In this document: in pieces, positions 57,121-64,000 of the stretch | Position numbering within the stretch: the first letter of the stretch is position 1 | Layout of the letters: the number at the start of each line of letters is the position of its first letter | From: Dacryopinax spathularia | Lineage: Eukaryota > Basidiomycota > Dacrymycetes > Dacrymycetales > Dacrymycetaceae | Assembly: GCA_037974965.1 (NCBI GenBank) | Contig: JBBPFI010000007.1 | Coordinates: 1 to 64,000, forward strand | Reading direction: 5' to 3' | DNA length: 64,000 nucleotides | Translations under genes and position numbers: made by a program | The notes under the pieces: model-generated | Seen by the model: the letters and a program-made list of their open reading frames with translations, nothing else | Databases searched by the model: none | What the model was told of the DNA's origin: nothing

Positions 57121-57733
57121 CGCACTGAACCCTGAGCTAACGAGCCAGCGCTCCCGATCCGCTGCTCCCCTCCTTCCCTAACGTTAACTACCTTCTCTCT
57201 CACTTCTGCACCCAATGTGAGGGGTACGGCAATCCCCGATAACGGAGAAGAGACCATCTAACCGCTACCAAATATATACTGTCGGGACTGAGATCGAAAA
57301 TCTATTGCCGTGGTAGACAGTTTCTGATTGAGCAGTTCCGATTACCGGAGAGGTGGGTCGGATTGATGAGATTGTGGGAGCTGATCTGGGTGATAAGAGA
57401 CCCTGACTACGGGAAGCGGGTTTTGGTGGGCGCTTCTCTGGAACTGTCAAGTTGCTTCTTGCGACCGTAGCGAAGTAAGTACATGTATGCGCATTTGTCA
57501 CAACAAGGCATTACACAAACACAACGGGTATACACTAGTTATACATATCCCTCCGTAGAATCCACAAAAAGAGCACAAACCCACAAGCGAAGCCGAACCG
57601 ACAAAGCAACGACTCAAGCCGACAAAGCGAAGACAAATCGAGAGAGACAGCAGACAGCTTGAACCCGCCCGCCAATATAATGAAAGAAAGAGTCGCAGTT
57701 CTTCGCAGTACGTTCCCTTCTGTTCAAGAGCGA
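57121..57733. other. Intergenic region
   Basis: About 600 bp between MITE copy B and the 3' end of the GH17 gene. No gene or RNA is supported. Confidence 0.4.
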
Positions 57734-59499
57734 TCAAGCATGCGCACAATTCGGCCACGTGATATTCTTCAGCCGTTTACTGTAACACAACCCGTCAGCA
57801 ACATTCCACGCGCCGCGCGAAAATCTCTCATATTGAGATAGTGGGAAGACTCACTCAGACGTAAAAAGTCCCCACCCACCCTCAACACCCCCAAACACCT
57901 CCCCCCTCCAAACCTCATCAAACGCCTCCCACCAGAAATATCCCGTCCCATTCTTGTTGCTCGAGCAGACAAAGCTGTCCATGAAGGTTTGCAGGTTGTC
58001 TGTGCTGGCTGTGGGGTACTGCGCTAGCAGAGCAGAGGAGAGGGGGAGAGAGGGCCAGCCGGTGGCGCCGATGTACATCGGTGGACTGGAGGATGTGGCT
58101 TGCGCTGTTGACTGTACCCGTACATCAGTATGCATACGGGTGGGGCGAGAGAAGCGGTCCGATCCAGACGTACCAAAGCGTAATCCTTAAAGAACGTCGT
58201 CGTCCACCCCGCCGCCTGCCCCACACTCACATTACTCCTCCAAGGCATAACGCTCGCCATCGCAAAGTCCACTTCACCCAACAAGACGGGGGTGAACATA
58301 TTCCCCCCGTCGGCCGTCCCTACCGCGATGGGGCGAGAGGGGTTCAGCGCGGAGAGCGAGGCGCGCATGCTGGCCAGTTGGGAGGAGACGTATTGGGCGG
58401 CGTTTTGGCCTGCTTGGGAGTTCGGGTCGGAGGTGTTGTGCGAGGCGAGGTAGGTTGCTATGAACTCTGCTACATGCCTTAGCGGGCCGCTCTTTTGAGG
58501 ACGGTGGGAGAGAAGGAAGGAAGGCACGCACGGTTACCAACGACAACACCAGAAACATGATCCGTCCCATACTCCCTCAACGCCTCCGCAACCCCCGTCG
58601 CCTGCTCATAAAAGCTCGTCGCGTTCGTCGTCAGATCTATGCGCATATACGTTAGTCTCCAACTCTCATCTCAATGTGAGGGAGTGACACGCACTAACAC
58701 CCAGAAACACCTCCAAATTCACCCCCGTCTCCCTCACAGCATTCAAGACCATCCCCGCCTGCCCGCAATCCGCTCCATACAGCCTAACCCTCGTAGTAAG
58801 TTGAGATAGAAGCACAATGTCCTCCGTAACATTGTTCTGCGTCACCCCGCATTCGGGCGCATACGCTCCCAGCGGGATATAGTCCAGCCCGTAGAAACTG
58901 TTCTTTAGGTTGGCGTCGAGGATGTACGTGCTGGGGTCGGAGGGGTTCTCGAAGCTTACCACCCCGGCGGTGCCCTCTAGCGGCCCAGCGACTGAGGGAG
59001 AGGTGGTGGATTTCTTCTTGCCGAGGACGACGCCGAGTATGATCGCGATGATGACGAGCAGGAGCAGCGAGATACCGCCGAATAAGAGCAGTCGGCGTCG
59101 TCGTTGTCGCGCGTGCGTGCCATCCATGTCCCAGTACCCGGCTCTCGTCTTCTTCGGTTTCACTGGACTTCGCAATGCCTCTTTGCCCGACCCGCCCGGG
59201 GAGAATACATGTTCCTCATAGGGCGCAAAGTTCCCCGCCGAGTCACCAAACGAAAGCTTAGAGATACTCGAAGGCCTCGAGGAGGGAGGAGGGAGCCATT
59301 GATGCTTCGGCTGGGCTGTAGGGGGCGGGTGGGAAGGGTCGGCAAACGGGTTGTGCGCTGCTGCGCCTGGGTCTGCGAAGGGAGATACTTCGTCCGACTC
59401 CGCTTGCTGGGCGGAAGGGGTAGGTGGACGAGGAGTGCGGTCTTGTAAGGGGAGGACTTCGGATGGGGTGGAGACGTGGCCTATTCGGCGGGTTGCCAT
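57734..59499 (-). CDS. Type II membrane GH17 protein (beta-1,3-glucanase family), nucleophile Glu missing
   Basis: Starts at 59499 (MATRRIGHVSTPSEVLPLQD). A Pro-rich cytosolic head of about 125 residues precedes one membrane segment (RRLLLFGGISLLLLVIIAII, about 59050-59110), so the enzyme domain faces the cell wall, as in Aspergillus BtgC-type proteins. The GH17 barrel has FYGLDYIPLGAYAPECGVTQ, RVRLYGADCGQAGMVLNAVR, the acid/base Glu in VVVGN|E (split by an intron near 58470-58535), VDFAMASVMPW and YFWWEAFDEVW. The strand that carries the nucleophile reads MYIGATGWPS near 58070; GH17 enzymes normally have Glu where this Ala is (ETGWPS or similar). The last exon (57734-57779, after an intron) gives KRLKNITWPNCAHA-stop. 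If active, it would cut or rearrange wall beta-1,3-glucan; as read it may be a non-catalytic glucan binder. Confidence 0.85.
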
Positions 59500-59946
59500 G
59501 ATGCGTGAGAGGAGCGTCGGACGTTGGGATGTGATGTTGACTGTCCCTAATCGCCCGATCCAGTAGTGATACGACCTCGCTTCCGATAGTCAGGAGCAAG
59601 CAAGTGGAGATAGAGAACGCCCAGCTCGACAAAGACGACGACAACCAAGGACGATGTATGCCAAAATGGCAGGCCAACTACATGAGTGCCCAGGGGGCGG
59701 GTGACCCTCAACGACGGCTCGAGATTTCGGCTTGGCGTTGACGTTGGAACGCTGAGAAAACACGGAGGCGGATGGCTGGTATGTACGGTGCGCATGTAAC
59801 GCCGACTATCCTCTCCGTATGTCCTACTTTGGATCGTCCTGCATGCTCTGATCCATGGGCACGAAATATGGATGTTAATATTTTATCTGTTCGACCCGGT
59901 ACCATGTATCTCATGAGACGCATCCCAATTCGGCTGCAGCGCCTCC
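59500..59946. other. Intergenic region
   Basis: About 450 bp between the GH17 start and the GST stop, both on minus. It should hold the GH17 promoter. No gene is seen. Confidence 0.4.
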
Positions 59947-60819
59947 TCATTCTTGGGCCTCATCATCAGCACCCTCATCCTCTCCGTCCAGCTCGGGATA
60001 ATGCCTAAACAGTCCCATGCTGAACTTCTTCCTCCTCCCGCTCTCCAAGTACTCCTTGATCCCCTTCTCGCGACTCACGCGCTCCTTAAGCTCCCAAACA
60101 TGGTCGTACTTCCCGCTCTTCTTCATCGCCCCCGTCCGGCGCGGGAACGCGAACTGTAGTCCGTCCAGGACGTGGAAGAGGACCAGGTCGGCGGTGGTGG
60201 TCGTCTTGCCCACTAGGTGGACTTGCGACGCCTTGTTCTTCGTCAACACCTCCTGGAAGTGACCGAGAAACTTGGGCATGCGGCCTTTCCGGAAGTCGTC
60301 CGCTCGGCGCAGAGCTTCCTCCTTCTGGTCCTCATAATAAAGCTGCGAGGAGATAGGGTGGTGGACGTCGTGTGCCTACGCATTATGCCTCAGTCCGGGT
60401 ATAATGAGACGAAGGAGGGCGCCCACCTCGTTACACAAGTCCAGTGCCGTCAGCACTAGCTGGTTAACGCTCGACCGCTCAAACTCGGCTTCCTCCCTCT
60501 CCGCATCATCCTCCACATTCCCCTTCAACAAACTCCCCTTCTCGCCCGCCAACCCCAGCTTCGGTGCCAAATAGTTCAAGATTGCCGGTGTCTGGCTCAG
60601 GATCCTCCCGTTGGGCAGTTCGAGCATAGGCGGCGCGAAGTGCGGCGGCGTGCTCTTGTGCAGCGTCTTCATGAGCTTGTCGGAGTTGAGGTCTTCTTTG
60701 TACGAGACGCCGGCATGCTCGAATGCTAGGCGGATGTACTCGCCTCGACCGGGGATGCCGCCCCAGTAGTGAAGGATGTAGGGGGCGAGCTTCTGCACTT
60801 TCCGAGGCGGAGAGGACAT
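59947..60819 (-). CDS. Glutathione S-transferase
   Basis: A cytosolic GST that joins glutathione to electrophiles. Exon 1 starts at 60819 (MSSPPRKVQKLAPYILHYWG) and holds the thioredoxin-like N domain: YILHYWGGIPGRGEYIRLAF with the likely catalytic Tyr, PPMLELPNGRILSQTPAILN with the cis-Pro and Ser of the glutathione site, and YLAPKLGL. An intron of about 50 nt near 60376-60427 leads to the helical C domain (HDVHHPISSQLYYEDQKEEA, ADLVLFHVLDGLQFAFPR), ending with an acidic tail at 59947. About 270 residues, a little long for a GST because of the basic/acidic tail. The Tyr and the RGEYIRL motif suggest a sigma-like or related fungal class. It appears intact. Confidence 0.87.
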
Positions 60820-61730
60820 GCTGTGAAGAAGATACTAGGACAGCTTCGACCGTAAAGGGAGTTGTAGAGTGTGTGCGCGGGGATGGAAGCGCGGCCTAAA
60901 AGAGCGCTTGGATTCCCATTGCTGGCTAGGCATCTCGACTCACTCTTTCCACTCGAGGAGTGCAATATCGTGGACCGAACAGGGCATAAGCTTTGAGAAA
61001 GTGATGTCATGTGTATATTGACCGCCGTGCCGAATCGGCATCGGCATAAGCGGAAGCTTTCCGAGCTGGAATCATATGTTGAAGGCGTTTGATGCTCTCC
61101 CGGACTGCTTGAAACCAAACAATGAGCCGGCCCGTGAACGTGGCCATCATGCGGAGGTTCTTCTGACTCCAATACCAAGCTGGGCAGTATCTGTGTCGAC
61201 AGCCAGTGCAGGCGAGCTGCGTTCCCTGGACCGACAATGCTCCGCACTGCCCGACACAGCTCTGTTCAACAATGCGCCCTGGGCAGATGAGCACGCCCAT
61301 AAGATCAAGCACGGCGGCTACGGCAAGGGAACTCCTGCATATTCTGCTTGGATTGTCTCTCGCTCTCGACTGCACTGGATGGCGGACATCAATGGATCAA
61401 ACGCTTGTTTGCTTACAAGCCCCAGCCGTTGGGGTTCTACCACTCGCTGTCATAGCCTGGCAGCTGTGTCCCCGCCGACCATCATAGATGTCTCAGCCAT
61501 CGTTTATGCCTCTACATCTACAGTCTTACTGCAAGGCTTCAGGTCCTTCTTCTGGGATATTAGAGGACAGCCTGCTCTTCTCTACATCTTCAACATCACA
61601 TTGTTCTACAGCGCCGGGCAGAGAAGCTCTGCTGGCATCGAACTACTTATCCTCTCTCAACCTTACCGCTGAGAGCCTCATCAATCCCCTCTACCCTCAT
61701 TTCGATCACGCTCCTACTCCCTAGGACACG
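60820..61730. other. Divergent promoter region between GST and beta-galactosidase
   Basis: About 900 bp between divergent genes. A 198-codon frame (61076-61672, plus) has no start context, no domain and runs across the expected promoter, so I do not call it. No RNA gene or repeat is seen. Confidence 0.4.
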
Positions 61731-64000
61731 ATGCGCCTCCCAGGCATGCTATGGACCATCCTCGGTCCGCTTGCTCTGTGTCTCACGCAAGGAGCAGCCC
61801 TTTCTAGCAACAATCTCACAGATCTGGTCCAATGGGACGCATATTCGCTCTACGTCATGGGCCAACGCGTCTTCGTATGGTGCATCGCCTGCATCACATC
61901 ACACACTTGTGCTTTGTTTAACGTAGTGCAGGTCCGGAGAGTTCCATACTTGGCGCTTGCCAGTACCAGACCTATGGCCCGATATCCTCCAGAAGGCGAA
62001 AGCAGCTGGCTTGAACGCTATAAGCATCTACGTACACTGGTATGTGCTTTCAACGGCGACTTCATTGGCTTCTAACGCGAGAACAAAACAGGGGATTCGT
62101 CAATCCGTCGAATGGGACGATTGACTTCACCGGCGTGCGTGCCCTTTCACCCCTCTTCGATGCCGCCCTTGCTACTGGTCTATGGGTCGTCGTCCGCCCT
62201 GGACCATATATCAACGCCGAAACGACCGCGGGGGGGATCCCTCACTGGGTAACGAGCGAGGTTGACGCCCACGTCCGAACAAACGAGACCGGGTGGCAAA
62301 ACGCATGGATGCCCTATATCAAGGGAATTATAGAGCAGATCAAGCCGTATCAGATTACGGAAGGAGGTCCCGTGATCGCTGTTCAGGTGGATAATGAGTA
62401 TATGCAGGCGGACAGCCCGGGTTGGCCAGGGAAGGCGGAATATATGGCGCAGCTGGTATGATACGCGTTGATTCTGCAAGCTAGGACAGGAGCGTCTGAC
62501 CATAGTGTGATACTTGCAGGAGGATGTGTACCGATCCGAGGGCATAGTGCGTTAGTATAATATTCTCTCCTTCGATATGCTGAATGTGTCGCAGGTGGTC
62601 CCCCTCACGTCCAATGATGCGTACATGGGTATGTCATCCACCGCACCATCAAACGTACACCCAGACCTGAACCTCGCCTTTCAGGCAACAACTTTGCAAG
62701 CGGAACCGGCGCGGTAGACATCTACGGCCTGGACAGTTACCCGCAAGGCGTGCGTCCATCCTATTCCTTTCAATGGCGCTCGAGCAAGCGCTGAGATCCT
62801 TCGTGCGCTAGAGCTGCTCCACTCCTGACGTCTGGAACGCGGTTCCTACCAACTACTATGAGTATCATGTCTCTACGACACCCCAAGAACCGTTCTACAT
62901 GCCTGAGTATCAGGCTGGGTCTGTAAGTTCCCTTTGGTGGCGAGCCATGAGCCTCATCTCATATGAAACTTCCAAGTGGGATGGATGGGGATCGAACGCG
63001 GGATATGAGAACTGTCGCGTATGTTCTGCCGCGCGGGATGGAAAAACCAGACCGAGACTGAAAAATCTGTCCAGATCTTGACGGATGCCGCTTATGAGCA
63101 AGGTGGGCGTGGCTGAGTCAATACGCAATCTCTTGCTGACTATTGACGCAGTCTTCTACCTAAAGTGGGTCCTTGTATAGGTCTGAAGACGTCCTGCTCA
63201 CTTGGCTAGCTTATGGGCAAGCAATGTCAAGATGGCTAGCTTCTACATGTGTTCGTACTGAAATGCACGCATCTCGATCCAGACTTACGGTTCCTAGTCT
63301 ACGGCGGCACATCATGGGGCTATCTCGCTTTCCCCTCGGTCTACACCTCCTACGACTACGGTGCTGCGATACAGGAAAACCGTATCCTCACACCGAAGTA
63401 CACTGAGCTCAAACTGGAGGGCCTCTTCCTCCGCAGCGTCCCGGATTTCTACAAGACGGACGTGATCGGCGACAGCACCACTTCTGCGGTCAACCTCTCG
63501 TCACCCCTCGTCCTTGGGACGTACTTGCGCAATCCCGACACTGGGTTCGGGGCGTATATTGTGCGGCAGGCGAACTCGTCGTCACTCGAGACGATCGGAT
63601 TTACGCTGCAGGCCAATACGTCGGAAGGAGTCTTGACACTTCCGCAAGATGGATCGAATATCACGCTGACAGGTCGCGCGAGCAAAGTTATTGTGCACGA
63701 CGTTGCATTCGGCTCGTCGAAGCTACTGTACTCTACAGCATCGATTATGTTCGCCGGCAGGATTGGGGAGCGAGACGTCCTGTTTCTCCACGGACCTTCG
63801 ACGGACTCCCACGAAGCAGCATTCACGCTCTCCGGATCTTCGTCGGCCAATGTGAACGTGTCTGGTCCACTCGATATACAGTCGAACCCGATTCTGTATG
63901 GAGACTACTCGAGGATTGACGTCCCGCCCGGAGGCACTGGGTTGAGCTACATCTACGAGACCTCCTCCGCTCTCGTCCTCTTTGCAGACTCCAACACTGC
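61731..64000 (+). CDS. Secreted GH35 beta-galactosidase, 3' end outside the window
   Basis: Removes terminal beta-galactose from plant polysaccharides or glycoproteins outside the cell. The start at 61731 gives a signal peptide ([20 protein letters not shown]). After VMGQRVFV an intron (61880-61931, GTGCAT donor) restores [20 protein letters not shown], the GH35 entry motif. ISIYVHW is followed, after an intron near 62040-62091, by [14 protein letters not shown] and [20 protein letters not shown]. The acid/base Glu lies in [12 protein letters not shown] (about 62380-62405). The nucleophile Glu lies in YMPEYQAGS (about 62900). [20 protein letters not shown] is near 63295-63350. Many small exons join between 62520 and 63250, and a long beta-rich exon (from about 63280) stays open to the edge. 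The gene is cut by the window end and shows no break. Confidence 0.88.

Noticed and set aside
61076-61672. 198-codon plus-strand frame before the GH35 gene
   Set aside because: No domain, uneven composition, no promoter room, and it fills the expected divergent promoter region.
1-64000. CRISPR arrays, rRNA genes, telomere repeats, LTR retroelements
   Set aside because: None seen; no regularly spaced repeats, rRNA blocks, TTAGGG arrays or reverse transcriptase motifs were found on reading.

Overview
The window looks like nuclear DNA of a basidiomycete fungus, probably Agaricomycotina. Genes are close together on both strands and are cut by many short introns of about 40-65 nt with GT-AG ends. 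There are F-box gene families, secreted amidases, copper amine oxidases, a GH17 and a GH35 glycosidase, and DNA transposon remnants. No species can be named from the sequence alone.

Positions 1 to about 16.6 kb differ by eye from the rest: they are more AT-rich and have a different codon style. The block opens with the C-terminal part of a Helitron replicase-helicase, which runs in from the left edge. Downstream lie about seven multi-exon genes in the same style. They are an unknown divergent pair (3665-5538 minus, 5605-7187 plus), an F-box/LRR-like protein (7499-9079), an unknown minus-strand gene (9214-10199), two convergent genes for replication protein A large subunit (RPA1) homologues (10299-12486 plus, 12507-15027 minus), and a disordered protein (15423-16486). 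The simplest reading is one large Helitron, or a Helitron-derived island, that carries its own single-strand-binding proteins. Its right end should lie between 16487 and 16921.

From 16.9 to 25 kb there is a three-copy F-box family. Two copies are on minus and one is on plus, and the first has an apparent frameshift. A PalI/Rim9-like membrane protein sits among them. From 25.9 to 30.1 kb two secreted amidases of the amidase-signature family converge. From 31 to 45 kb there are a MITE, an LRR protein, two conserved but unnamed low-complexity proteins, a class B DnaJ, an RWD/DUF1115-type protein and an acyl-CoA-binding protein. From 47.4 to 53.2 kb two copper amine oxidases lie in tandem, followed by an APC-type amino acid permease (53.5-56.3 kb). 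A second MITE of the same family lies upstream of the permease. The window ends with a type II membrane GH17 protein that lacks the usual nucleophile glutamate, a glutathione S-transferase, and the 5' part of a secreted GH35 beta-galactosidase.

The two amidases, two amine oxidases and the permease all fit use of organic nitrogen. They are separated by housekeeping genes, so this is a loose neighbourhood and not a proven cluster. The two MITEs share terminal inverted repeats and each is flanked by a perfect 9-bp target duplication, which points to a Mutator-type source. Gene spans below run from start codon to stop codon and include introns. Splice sites were placed by eye.
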